Shown: positions 50,871 through 59,695 of the stretch, one piece after another | How positions within the stretch are numbered: the stretch's first letter is position 1 | How the letters are laid out: each line of letters begins with the position of its first letter | Origin: Sphingomonas_O antarctica | Lineage (GTDB): Bacteria; Pseudomonadota; Alphaproteobacteria; Sphingomonadales; Sphingomonadaceae | Assembly: GCF_965137005.1 (NCBI RefSeq) | Contig: NZ_CBCRXM010000016.1 | Coordinates: 6,901-70,900 of the forward strand | DNA: 64,000 nucleotides | Direction: 5' to 3' | Position numbers and translations under genes: made by a program | The notes under the pieces: generated by a model | The model's database searches: none | The model's input: the letters and a program-made list of their open reading frames with translations, nothing else | Told to the model about the DNA's origin: nothing

Positions 50871-52458
50871 TCGATTGCGCAGCGCAGATCTGGTCGAGCA
50901 TCGCGTCAGCCGCGGGGTCGGCAATCCGGAGTTGATGCGCGCCGCGCTCGCGCTGCACGACAATGATCTGGCGGTTGCCGAGCCAATTCTGCGCAGCCAT
51001 TTGAAGGCCGATCCGTTCGACGTCACCGCGATCCGCATGCTGGCCGAACTGGCGGGGCGGATCGGGCGTTACAAGGACGCCGAAACGCTGCTGCGCCGCG
51101 CGCTGGAACTGGCGCCCGAATGGGAAGCGGCGCGGGCCAACCTCGCCACCTGCCTGTATCGCCAGAACCGTCCCACCGAGGCGATCGACGAACTGACGCG
51201 GCTGTTGACCGACGACCCGGACAATATCGCGCATGCCAATTTGAAGGCGGCGGCGCTCGGCCGCGTCGGCGGGTTCGACGAAGCGATCGCGCTGTACGAA
51301 CAAGTGCTGAAAGACGCACCGAACCAGCCGAAGGTTTGGATGAGTTACGGGCATATGCTCAAAACCGTCGGGCGGCAGGCCGACGGCGTTGCGGCCTATC
51401 GCCGCGCGCTGTCGATTGCGCCCGCGCTGGGCGAGGTGTGGTGGAGCCTCGCCAATCTGAAGACGGTGCGGTTCGGTGCCGACGATCTGGCGGCGATGGA
51501 GGCGGCGCTCGGCCGCGACGATATTTCGGACGAGGACCGCTTTCACCTCGACTTCGCGCTGGGCAAGGCGCGCGAGGATTTGGGGGACCATGAAGCGAGC
51601 TTCGGCCATTATGCGGCGGGCAATGCGCTGCGGCGGACCAAGATCGTCTACGATGCCGACGAGACCGAGCGGTTTGTCGATCGGTCGATCGCGCTGTTCA
51701 CGCCCGAGTTTCTGGCGGCGCACAGGAGCGATGGCTATCCGGCGCCGGACCCGATCTTCATCGTCGGCATGCCGCGCGCCGGATCGACGCTGGTCGAGCA
51801 AATCCTGTCGAGCCATTCGCAGGTCGAAGGAACGTCCGAACTGCCCGACATTCCGGCGCTGGCGCGAGTCGAGGGGTATCCCGAGAATTTGGCGACGCTG
51901 TCCGCCGCCGACTTGCGCAAATTGGGCGAGAGTTATCTCGCGCGCGCTGCCATCCAGCGTCGTACCGACAAGCCGTATTTCATCGACAAATTGCCCAACA
52001 ACTGGGCGCACACAGGTTTCATCCGGCTGATCCTGCCCCGGGCAAAAATCATCGATGCGCGGCGGCATCCGCTCGCGTGCTGTTTCTCCAATTTCAAACA
52101 GCATTTTGCGCGGGGTCAGGCGTTCAGTTACGATCTGACCGACATGGGGCGTTATTACCGCGACTATTTGCGGTTGATAGCGCATTTCGACATGGCCGAT
52201 CCCGGCGCGGTGCAGCGGGTGAATTACGAAGAACTGGTCGACGATCTCGACGGTCAGGTCCGCGCTTTGCTCGACGCGCTCGATCTGCCGTTCGAGGAGG
52301 CTTGCTTGCGCTTCCATGAAACCGACCGCGCAGTGCGCACCGCTTCGTCCGAACAGGTGCGGCGGCCGATTTTCCGCGACGGTGTCGATGGCTGGCGCGG
52401 GTTCGACCCGTGGTTGGGGCCGTTGCGCGACGCGCTGGGTCCGCTCAACACCGCTTGA
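50863..52458 (+). CDS. TPR-repeat sulfotransferase
   Basis: 531 residues. Residues ~30-230 contain about five tetratricopeptide repeats (AETLLRRALELAPEWEAARA, AIALYEQVLKDAPNQPKVWM). The C-terminal half is a sulfotransferase: 5' PAPS loop PIFIVGMPRAGSTLVEQIL near residue 300 and the 3'-phosphate region IIDARRHPLACCFSNFKQHF. Transfers sulfate from PAPS to an unknown acceptor. GTG start at 50863 overlaps the preceding stop by eight bases, suggesting coupling to the isochorismatase-like gene. Confidence 0.93.
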   Translation: MTDRLRSADLVEHRVSRGVGNPELMRAALALHDNDLAVAEPILRSHLKADPFDVTAIRMLAELAGRIGRYKDAETLLRRALELAPEWEAARANLATCLYRQNRPTEAIDELTRLLTDDPDNIAHANLKAAALGRVGGFDEAIALYEQVLKDAPNQPKVWMSYGHMLKTVGRQADGVAAYRRALSIAPALGEVWWSLANLKTVRFGADDLAAMEAALGRDDISDEDRFHLDFALGKAREDLGDHEASFGHYAAGNALRRTKIVYDADETERFVDRSIALFTPEFLAAHRSDGYPAPDPIFIVGMPRAGSTLVEQILSSHSQVEGTSELPDIPALARVEGYPENLATLSAADLRKLGESYLARAAIQRRTDKPYFIDKLPNNWAHTGFIRLILPRAKIIDARRHPLACCFSNFKQHFARGQAFSYDLTDMGRYYRDYLRLIAHFDMADPGAVQRVNYEELVDDLDGQVRALLDALDLPFEEACLRFHETDRAVRTASSEQVRRPIFRDGVDGWRGFDPWLGPLRDALGPLNTA

Positions 52459-52568
52459 TTGTTGCAACAACGTCACAACCGATGCGGCATCGCACAATAA
52501 AGGCCTATAACCGGTTGACGCTCGGGCCGTCCGGACTCACCCTGACGTTCGATAAAGGGAGCCGCACG

Positions 52569-55094
52569 ATGTCCGTCACCAAAGTCACGCTCGCCGCCAC
52601 ATTGCTGGCATCGGTCGCAATCCCGACGACGGTGATGGCACAGAACGCCGCCAGTGCGCCGGCGTCCTACGAAGGTGAATCGGAAATCATCGTCACCGCG
52701 CAAAAGCGCGAGGAAAGCCTGCAAAGCGTGCCGATCAGCATTCAGGCGCTGAGCACGAAGAAGCTCGACCAGCTCGGCATTTCGAATTTCAACGAATATG
52801 CCCAGCAGCTGCCGTCTGTGTCGTTTCAGACGTCGGCGCCCGGGGTCACCAACGTCTATATGCGCGGCGTCGCATCGGGCGGCGACGGCAACCATTCGGG
52901 ATCGCTGCCCTCGGTCGGCGTCTATCTCGACGAACAGCCGGTCACGACGATCGGCGGCACGCTGGACGTCCATGTGTATGACATCGCCCGGATCGAAAGC
53001 CTCGCGGGTCCGCAAGGCACGCTTTACGGCGCCTCGTCCGAAGCGGGCACGATCCGCATCATCACCAACAAGCCGGTGCTCGACCAGGTCGAAGGCCGCG
53101 TCGATGGCGAGGTCAACAGCGTCCATTCGGGCGGCGTCGGCGGCAAGCTGGAAGGCGTCATCAACCTGCCGTTGTGGGACGCAGCGGCATTGCGCGTCGT
53201 TGGTTATTACCAGCACGACACGGGGTTCATCGACAATGTCGCGGGGACGCGCGCGTTCCTGCCGCAGCCCGGCGGGATCACCGTCAACAACAACGCGTTG
53301 GTCAAAAAGAATTTCAACGACACCGATACCTGGGGCGGGCGCGCCGCGCTGAAGATCGATCTCGACGACAATTGGACGGTGACGCCGACGATCCTGTATC
53401 AGGATCAGCGCACGCACGGCGTCTATGGCTATGACCCCAGCGTCGGCGACCTGAAGGTCCAGCATTTCTTCCCCGATTACGGCAAGGACCGGTATCTGCA
53501 GGGTGCGCTGACCATCGAGGGCAAGCTGGGCAATTGGGACCTGACTTACGCCGGCGCGTATCTCGACCGGAAACGGTCGTCGTCGTCGGATTATACCGAT
53601 TACGCCGAAACCTATGACTCGCTCTATTCGAGCGTCGGCGGCGTCGCCGGTTATTTCTATTTCCAGAATGCCGCGGGCCAGACGATCGATTCCCGCCAAC
53701 GCGTGTTCGGCAGCGACCATTTCAAGAAGACCAGCCAGGAATTCCGCGTCGCCAGCCCGCAGGACGAGCGCTTCCGCGTCGTCGCCGGGCTGTTTTACCA
53801 AAACCAGTCGAACCTGATCCATCAGGATTATTTCGTGCCGAACCTCGCCGCGAACCTGTCGGTCAACGGGCATCCGGGCACGCTGTGGCTGACCCAGCAA
53901 AAGCGCGTCGACAAGGATTATGCGGCGTTCGGTGAAGCGAGTTTCGACATCGTGCCGACACTGACGCTGACCGGCGGTGCGCGCGGGTATATTTACGACA
54001 ATTCGCTGATCGGGTTCTTCGGATTCGGGCGCGATCCGAACGGGCCGCCGTACAATGCGGCGGGCAGTTCGCGCACCGGCGTCGCCGGATGTTTCAACAC
54101 CGACGGATCGACGGTGCGCGACAATCCGGGCGGCACGTTGATCGGTGCGGCGGTCCCGGGTGGACCGTGCACCAACCTCGGGACGTTCGTGGGCAACGGC
54201 AAGATCGTGCCCAAGGAGACGCAAGGTCAGGGCTTCCTCCACAAATTGAACCTGACGTGGAAGCCGAGCCGCGACCTGTTGCTCTATGGCACCTGGTCGC
54301 GCGGCTATCGTCCGGGGGGCATCAACCGGCGCGGCACGGTGGCGCCGTATGCGGCGGACTTTTTGACTAATTACGAAGTCGGTGTGAAGACGACCTGGCT
54401 CGACGGCAAATTACGCATCAACGGGGCAGTGTATCAGCAGGACTGGAAGAATTTCCAGTTCGCGTTCCTCGGCGCGAACAGCTTCACCGAGATTCATAAC
54501 GGCCCCAACGCGCGTATTCGCGGGGTCGAGGCCGATGCCGCGCTCAATCTCGGCGGGCTGTCGCTGACCGCGGCGGGATCGTACACCGATGCCAAGACGC
54601 GGAATAATCTGTGCGCGCAGAACGACACGACGTGCACGGTCTATCCGACGCTGGGCAGTGCGGCGACGGGGGCCGACTTCATCGCCTCGCTCGCCGGGCG
54701 CAGGTTGCCGATCACGCCCAAATTCAAGGTCAGCGGGACCGCCCGTTACGGCTTCCCGCTGGGCGGCGACATGAAGGGGCATGTGCAGGCGAACGTCGTG
54801 CATCAAAGCTCGGCCACGTCGGATGTGCGCGACCGGGCCGTCCAGACCGGGACCGGAACGATCTATAGCCCCGCGGATCAGCTGGGCCGCCTTCCCGCCT
54901 ACACGCTGACCGATTTCACCGCGGGGGTCGATTTCGGCGCGAACAGCCAGTTCTCGATCGAAGCGTTCCTCAACAATGCATTCGACGAGCGCGCGCAGAT
55001 CACGCGTTTCTCCGAATGCGGATCGTGCCTGCGGACGTATATCGTGCCGTTCACGCCGCGCACGTTCGGGTTGAGGGGCGGCGTGAAGTTCTGA
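52569..55094 (+). CDS. TonB-dependent outer membrane receptor
   Basis: 841 residues with signal peptide (TLAATLLASVAIPTTVMAQ), a TonB-box-like stretch SEIIVTAQKREES, a plug domain (VPISIQALSTKKLDQLGISN; IARIESLAGPQGTLYGASSE) and a 22-strand barrel ending in PFTPRTFGLRGGVKF. GGGAG precedes the ATG. Sphingomonads use many such receptors for oligosaccharides, amino compounds and siderophores. The next gene is an amino-acid permease overlapping the stop, so the substrate may be an amino acid or peptide; that is inference. Confidence 0.95.
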   Translation: MSVTKVTLAATLLASVAIPTTVMAQNAASAPASYEGESEIIVTAQKREESLQSVPISIQALSTKKLDQLGISNFNEYAQQLPSVSFQTSAPGVTNVYMRGVASGGDGNHSGSLPSVGVYLDEQPVTTIGGTLDVHVYDIARIESLAGPQGTLYGASSEAGTIRIITNKPVLDQVEGRVDGEVNSVHSGGVGGKLEGVINLPLWDAAALRVVGYYQHDTGFIDNVAGTRAFLPQPGGITVNNNALVKKNFNDTDTWGGRAALKIDLDDNWTVTPTILYQDQRTHGVYGYDPSVGDLKVQHFFPDYGKDRYLQGALTIEGKLGNWDLTYAGAYLDRKRSSSSDYTDYAETYDSLYSSVGGVAGYFYFQNAAGQTIDSRQRVFGSDHFKKTSQEFRVASPQDERFRVVAGLFYQNQSNLIHQDYFVPNLAANLSVNGHPGTLWLTQQKRVDKDYAAFGEASFDIVPTLTLTGGARGYIYDNSLIGFFGFGRDPNGPPYNAAGSSRTGVAGCFNTDGSTVRDNPGGTLIGAAVPGGPCTNLGTFVGNGKIVPKETQGQGFLHKLNLTWKPSRDLLLYGTWSRGYRPGGINRRGTVAPYAADFLTNYEVGVKTTWLDGKLRINGAVYQQDWKNFQFAFLGANSFTEIHNGPNARIRGVEADAALNLGGLSLTAAGSYTDAKTRNNLCAQNDTTCTVYPTLGSAATGADFIASLAGRRLPITPKFKVSGTARYGFPLGGDMKGHVQANVVHQSSATSDVRDRAVQTGTGTIYSPADQLGRLPAYTLTDFTAGVDFGANSQFSIEAFLNNAFDERAQITRFSECGSCLRTYIVPFTPRTFGLRGGVKF

Positions 55095-56362
55095 GCCAGA
55101 CCGACCGCCCCTTCGGCATCTGGACGGCGAGCGCGCTCGTCGTCGGGAGCATGGTCGGGTCGGGTGTGTTCCTGATCCCGGCGCAACTGGCGCCATATGG
55201 CTGGACCGGGCTCGTCGCATGGGGTGTGGCGATCCCGGGCGCGCTGCTGATCGCCTATATCCTGTCGGAGCTGGCCGCCGCGCGGCCGGGGGCGACCGGC
55301 GCGGTGGCCATCGTCGGCGAAGGTTTGGGGCCGCTGCCGGGCCTGATCATCGGCTGGAGCTATTGGGTCGCGGTGTGGGCGGTCAATGCGATCATCGCGC
55401 TGACGGCGGTCCGATACCTCGCGCGGTTCGTGCCCGAATTGACGGCGACGCCGCTGGCGACGGCGCTCGGCGCGACGGCCTTGGTGTGGGCGCTGACGGC
55501 GCTGAATCTTGGCGGCGCGCGCGGCGCGGGGCGGTTTCAGGTCGCGACGACGCTGCTGAAGCTGTTGCCGCTGATCGCCGTAGTCCTGATCCTAATCGGC
55601 CTTGCCTTCGGATCGTCCGGCCAGTTTTCCGCCAGCCCGCACACGCCGTTTTCGGGCGGCAGCCTGAGCACCGCGCTGACCCTGACCTTCTTTCCGCTGG
55701 TCGGCTTCGAATGCGCCAGCCTTGCCGCCGAGCGGGTGCGCGATCCCGCGCGAAATATTTTGCGCGCGACCCTGTTCGGGACGGCCCTGACGGGTGCGTT
55801 CTACTTCGTCATCTCGAACGGCATCGTGTTCGCGCTGCCCGAAGCGACGGTCGCCGCCGCCGATGCGCCGGTGGCGATGTTCGTCGAAATATTCTGGGGA
55901 CGCGGTGCGGGGCTGATCATCGCCGCGTTCGCCGCCATCGCGGCGATCGGCTGCCTCAATGGCTGGGTGCTGATGCAGGGCGAGTTGCCGCTGGGCATGG
56001 CGCGTGCCGGGCTGTTGCCGCGATGGTTCGCGCACACCACCGGTCGTGACGCGTCCGCGCGGAGCGTGTTGCTGGCGAGCGGGCTGGCGAGCCTGCTGAT
56101 CCTGTCCGGGACGATTCCGGGCATGGAGAATGTGCTCAACTTCATGCTGCGGCTGACCACCGCATCGACGGTGTGGCTGTATGCCGGCGCGTGCGTTGCC
56201 GCGTTGCGACTGGGCATCGCGCGCGTTCCCGCCGCGATCGGGCTGGTCTTTTGCGCGTGGGTGCTGGCGGGTGCGGGGGTCGAGGCGGTGGTGCTGAGCA
56301 TCGCGCTGATGCTCACCGCGGTGCCGCTTTACTGGCTACGCCCGCGCGAACAGGCGGCCTAG
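55091..56362 (+). CDS. APC-family amino acid permease
   Basis: 423 residues from this start, about 12 membrane segments. ASALVVGSMVGSGVFLIPAQ is the APC superfamily first-helix signature with the substrate-binding GSG motif; FPLVGFECASLAAE matches helix 6. No ATG, GTG or TTG lies between codon positions 55028 and the first helix. The likely start is CTG at 55091, overlapping the receptor stop as CTGA with GAGGGG about 12 bases upstream; the only ATG before the helix (55016) lies 79 bases inside the receptor gene. It is convergent with the oxidoreductase, overlapping by 27 bases. Confidence 0.88.
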   Translation: MSQTDRPFGIWTASALVVGSMVGSGVFLIPAQLAPYGWTGLVAWGVAIPGALLIAYILSELAAARPGATGAVAIVGEGLGPLPGLIIGWSYWVAVWAVNAIIALTAVRYLARFVPELTATPLATALGATALVWALTALNLGGARGAGRFQVATTLLKLLPLIAVVLILIGLAFGSSGQFSASPHTPFSGGSLSTALTLTFFPLVGFECASLAAERVRDPARNILRATLFGTALTGAFYFVISNGIVFALPEATVAAADAPVAMFVEIFWGRGAGLIIAAFAAIAAIGCLNGWVLMQGELPLGMARAGLLPRWFAHTTGRDASARSVLLASGLASLLILSGTIPGMENVLNFMLRLTTASTVWLYAGACVAALRLGIARVPAAIGLVFCAWVLAGAGVEAVVLSIALMLTAVPLYWLRPREQAA

Positions 56363-57949
56363 CAGACTCCGGTCACGCAGGATTTCGTGCGCGGCATTGT
56401 GGCCCGGCGCGCCGGTGACGCCGCCGCCGGGGTGCGTGCCCGAGCCGCACATGTAGAGCCCTTTGAGCGGCCCGCGATAATCGCCGTGGCCGAGGACCGG
56501 ACGCGCGGCCCAGAGTTGGTCGAGCGTCATGTGGCCGTGCATGATGTCGCCGCCGATCAGCCCGAATTTGCGCTCCAGATCGAGCGGCGAGTGGATTTGC
56601 GTCGCGATGATCGATTTGCGGAAATTGGGGGCGTGTTTGGTGACGGTGTCGATGATCAGGTCGGCAGCAGCTTCGCGTTCGTCGTCCCAGTTTCGGCCGT
56701 CCGGCAATACGGGGGCAAATTGCTGGCAGAACAGCGAGGCGATGTGCTGCCCGGGAGGGGCGAGGCTGTCGTCGACCGACGTGGGCAGCTTCATCTCGAC
56801 GATCGGTTCCTTCGACCAGCCGAACGCCTTCGCGTCGGTGAATGCCTGGTCCATGTAATCGAGCGTCGGGGAAATGATGATCCCGGCGGTGTGGTGTTCG
56901 GCCTTGTCCTTGCCCGGCAGGACGGTGAAATCGGGCAGTTCGCTGAGCGCGACGTTCATGCGGAAGGTGCCCGACCCAGCCTTGAAGCCGTCCATGCGGC
57001 GGGCGAATTCGGGGGTCAGGTCGCTGCGGTCGATAAGCTGGCGGTAAAGCAAAGCGGGGCCGGCGTTGGAGGCGACGATGTCCGCCGCGATTTCCTCTCC
57101 GCTTGCGAGTTTGATGCCGGTGACCTTGTTGCCATCGACCAGCACTTTGGCGACTGGCGCTTCGACGCTGATCTCGACGCCTGCTTCGACGCAGGCCTCC
57201 GCCATGTATTGGGTGATCGCACCCATGCCGCCGACGCTGTGGCCCCACATGCCCTTTTTGCCGTTGATCTCGCCGAACACGTGGTGGAGCAGGACATAGG
57301 CGCTGCCCGGCGTGTCGGGGCTGGCATAATTGCCGACGACGGCGTCGAAGCCGAATGCGGCCTGGATGTACGGGTTTTCGTACCAGCTTTCGAGGAAGCC
57401 GCGCGCCGATTTGACGAACAGGTCCATCGTGTCGCGCTGTGCCTCGAGGTCCATTCCGGCGAGGCGTTTGCCCTGAGCGGCAGCGGCGATGAGCGCGCGC
57501 AAACCGCCGCCGACATTGGGGGGGGTCTTGAGTGCCATATCGCGCAGGACTTCGGCGACGCGTTCCAGCGCTTCTTCGTATTTGGGGAAGGTGTCGGCGT
57601 CTCTTTGGCTGAAGCGGGCGAACTCCGCCTGCGTCCGCGCGGTGCCGCCGCCGAGTTTGAGATAGCCATTGTCATGCGGGAAGAAGTTGCTGATCGTGCG
57701 CTCGATGATCCGCCAGCCGCGTTCGTGCAGGCGCATGTCCTTGATAACCTTGGGGCGCAGCAGGCTGACCGTGTAGCTGGCGGTCGAATTGCGGAAGCCG
57801 GGGTGGAATTCCTCGGTCACCGCCGCGCCGCCGACGATGTGCCGCCGTTCGAGCACGCGCACCTTCAATCCGGCGCGGGCGAGATAAAAAGCGCAAACGA
57901 GGCCGTTATGCCCGCCGCCGATGATGATCGCGTCGTATGTCTTGGTCAT
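56336..57949 (-). CDS. FAD-dependent oxidoreductase, phytoene desaturase/PYROXD2-like
   Basis: 537 residues. N-terminal dinucleotide-binding motif YDAIIIGGGHNGLVCAFYLA with VRVLERRHIVGGAAVTEEF, and the C-terminal flavin-contacting region LYMCGSGTHPGGGVTGAPGH. This is the PYROXD2/CrtI-like amine oxidase superfamily. No carotenoid genes are near, so a catabolic or lipid role with the Rieske oxygenase upstream is more likely. The start overlaps the DUF559 stop as ATGA. Confidence 0.93.
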   Translation of the reverse strand: MTKTYDAIIIGGGHNGLVCAFYLARAGLKVRVLERRHIVGGAAVTEEFHPGFRNSTASYTVSLLRPKVIKDMRLHERGWRIIERTISNFFPHDNGYLKLGGGTARTQAEFARFSQRDADTFPKYEEALERVAEVLRDMALKTPPNVGGGLRALIAAAAQGKRLAGMDLEAQRDTMDLFVKSARGFLESWYENPYIQAAFGFDAVVGNYASPDTPGSAYVLLHHVFGEINGKKGMWGHSVGGMGAITQYMAEACVEAGVEISVEAPVAKVLVDGNKVTGIKLASGEEIAADIVASNAGPALLYRQLIDRSDLTPEFARRMDGFKAGSGTFRMNVALSELPDFTVLPGKDKAEHHTAGIIISPTLDYMDQAFTDAKAFGWSKEPIVEMKLPTSVDDSLAPPGQHIASLFCQQFAPVLPDGRNWDDEREAAADLIIDTVTKHAPNFRKSIIATQIHSPLDLERKFGLIGGDIMHGHMTLDQLWAARPVLGHGDYRGPLKGLYMCGSGTHPGGGVTGAPGHNAAHEILRDRSLLGRLFARA

Positions 57950-58386
57950 GCTTTCGCACCTTCGCGGTGGGCCGTTGGTAGCCCCTCCCCTTCAGGTTCA
58001 AAGCAATGCTTTGAAGGGTTGGGGTGGGGCCGTCCAGCCCAGCGATCCGGCAACGTATCAAGTGCGGTGCCGGTTGTCGTAATTACGCCCTCAATCTGTT
58101 GTCCAACTTCGGCGTTCGTGAACCGAAGGACGCGATAGCCCAACTCGGCCAGTCGGTTGTCACGCACGCCGTCGCGCCGAGAGTCGTGCGTTTCGCCATC
58201 GACCTCCACGATCAGCGCCTTTGACGGGCACAGGAAGTCGACGATGTACCGGTCGATCACCGTTTGCCGCCGAAATTTATAGCCGTTCAACTGGGATCGG
58301 CTGAGGTGCCGCCAAAGTATCACTTCGAGCGGCGTTGGTTCTTTACGCAGTTGATTTGCGAAACCCAGCAGCCGTTGGTCACGCAT
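57946..58386 (-). CDS. DUF559 endonuclease-fold protein in a repeat-bracketed cassette
   Basis: 146 residues. DUF559 is a small restriction-endonuclease-like (PD-(D/E)XK, Vsr-related) family; FRRQTVIDRYIVDFLCPSKA and LIVEVDGETHD carry the expected Asp and Glu-x-Asp residues, and YRVLRFTNAEV is the family C-terminal motif. Its cellular role is unknown. The last ~30 residues (RPHPNPSKHCFEPEGEGLP) are encoded by a dispersed repeat, and an inverted copy of that repeat sits five bases upstream of the ATG. It lies between a Rieske oxygenase (8-base overlap) and an oxidoreductase (4-base overlap). A TTG at 58407 within the repeat is an unlikely start. Confidence 0.88.
   Translation of the reverse strand: MRDQRLLGFANQLRKEPTPLEVILWRHLSRSQLNGYKFRRQTVIDRYIVDFLCPSKALIVEVDGETHDSRRDGVRDNRLAELGYRVLRFTNAEVGQQIEGVITTTGTALDTLPDRWAGRPHPNPSKHCFEPEGEGLPTAHREGAKA
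57981..58034 (-). repeat. Inverted dispersed repeat, copy A (3' end of DUF559 gene)
   Basis: Read on the minus strand: GACGGCCCCACCCCAACCC, then a 20-base palindromic insert TTCAAAGCATTGCTTTGAAC, then CTGAAGGGGAGGGGC. The outer parts are identical to copy B at 58391-58434 in the opposite orientation. It encodes the tail of the DUF559 protein. Similar sequences are common in sphingomonad and Caulobacter-type genomes (general knowledge). Confidence 0.85.
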
Positions 58387-59596
58387 GTGGCGACGGCCCC
58401 ACCCCAACCCCTCCCCTGAAGGGGAGGGGCTTTTGGATCCGTCCCCATCCGGCAGGAGGCGGAGTCAGCGCGCACACCTCCGGCACCAAAGTCCGCATTC
58501 GCCGCGCGAGTGCGCGCAGGCAAACTTCGCTGGTGCCGAGCGGGCCGCGCACGAAGCTGCTCGACTTCATGCCGTCCTGGACGCGCGCGACCAAATCCGA
58601 ATCCTCCTGGCTGACGCGGCGGTTGATGCGCCAGTTGAGCGCGCGCGCGACACGCATTTCGCGGCGGTCGTCGGGCAGCGCGTAAGCGGTTTCGCGGATC
58701 ATCGTCGTGTCGGGCGTCAGCGGGATGAACTGCATGAAATCGATCTGGTCGGCATACAGGTCGAACGCCACGTTCGGCCACAGCTTGTAGTAGAACCAAT
58801 AGCGCTGCCGATCCGCCGGCAGGTGATCGACATTCGGTAAATGCTGGAAATATAAGCGCTCGGACAAACTGGCCTTGGGATCGAGCGCGATCGGTCCGCC
58901 GAGCCGGTCGACCCATTCGGTCGCCTGCACCGCATAGGCGTCGCCCGGGAACAGCCGCTTGAGGCCCGGATGCGCGACGGGAATGTGCAGGCCGTCGGAG
59001 TAATTGTCCGAGATGTTCTTCCAATTGGCCGGGCGCGGGCGGGTGGTGACGCGACCGATCGCCTGCATCTCCTCCAACCGGTAGGGCGCGATCTCTGCCT
59101 CGAACGGCGCCATCATTTCGGCGACCGACGCGGGCGGCGTTGCGATGCTGGCGAAGACGAACCCGCGCCAGATTTCGATCGGATATTCGACCAGGCTGTG
59201 TTCGCGCGGATCGAGCGCGGGATAATCGCGGCGGTTGGGGACGCCCGACAAGCGCCCGTCCAGCTCGAACGTCCAGGCGTGATAGGGACAGATCAGTTTT
59301 TTCGCACAGCCCGCCGAACCATCGAGAATCCGCGCGCCGCGGTGGCGGCAGACATTGGCGAACGCGCGGACGGTATTATCCTCACCCCGGACCGCGACGA
59401 TGTTTTCGCCGAGGATCGACAGCTGACGCCAGTCGCCCGCATCCGGAATGTCGTTCAGATGACAGACGATCTGCCATGACGGGGCGAACACCCTCGCCTT
59501 TTCGGCGGCGAGCATATCGGCATCGGTATAGGCCCAGGCCGGCAGACCGTAATCCGCTTCGTCCGTCGCCGTGATGAGCTTTGCCGCCGTGGCCAT
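58379..59596 (-). CDS. Rieske-type aromatic ring-hydroxylating oxygenase, alpha subunit
   Basis: 405 residues. Rieske [2Fe-2S] ligands are CRHRG and CPYHAW near residues 84-106. The mononuclear iron site is in NISDNYSDGLHIPVAHPG near residue 195, with the two His and the bridging Asp. It belongs to the broad GbcA/carnitine/ring-hydroxylating group; substrate unknown, and no reductase gene is adjacent. The last ~25 residues (after VPEVCALTPPP) are repeat-derived and so probably not native. The downstream oxidoreductase may act in the same pathway. Confidence 0.93.
   Translation of the reverse strand: MATAAKLITATDEADYGLPAWAYTDADMLAAEKARVFAPSWQIVCHLNDIPDAGDWRQLSILGENIVAVRGEDNTVRAFANVCRHRGARILDGSAGCAKKLICPYHAWTFELDGRLSGVPNRRDYPALDPREHSLVEYPIEIWRGFVFASIATPPASVAEMMAPFEAEIAPYRLEEMQAIGRVTTRPRPANWKNISDNYSDGLHIPVAHPGLKRLFPGDAYAVQATEWVDRLGGPIALDPKASLSERLYFQHLPNVDHLPADRQRYWFYYKLWPNVAFDLYADQIDFMQFIPLTPDTTMIRETAYALPDDRREMRVARALNWRINRRVSQEDSDLVARVQDGMKSSSFVRGPLGTSEVCLRALARRMRTLVPEVCALTPPPAGWGRIQKPLPFRGGVGVGPSPHA
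58391..58434 (+). repeat. Inverted dispersed repeat, copy B (5' flank of DUF559 gene)
   Basis: CGACGGCCCCACCCCAACCC followed by CTCCCCTGAAGGGGAGGGG and CTTTT. The second half is itself a hairpin (CCCCTCCCC TGAA GGGGAGGGG-like). It encodes the C-terminal tail of the upstream Rieske protein on the minus strand and begins five bases before the DUF559 ATG. With copy A it brackets the gene as an inverted pair. Confidence 0.85.
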
Positions 59597-59695
59597 GCGC
59601 TTTGCCTTCCACCATTGGCGATAGCGGGCGCATGGGTGGGTGGGAAGATCGACGAGAGGCGTTCGAATGGCCGAATGCGTCCGATCCGCAGCCGT

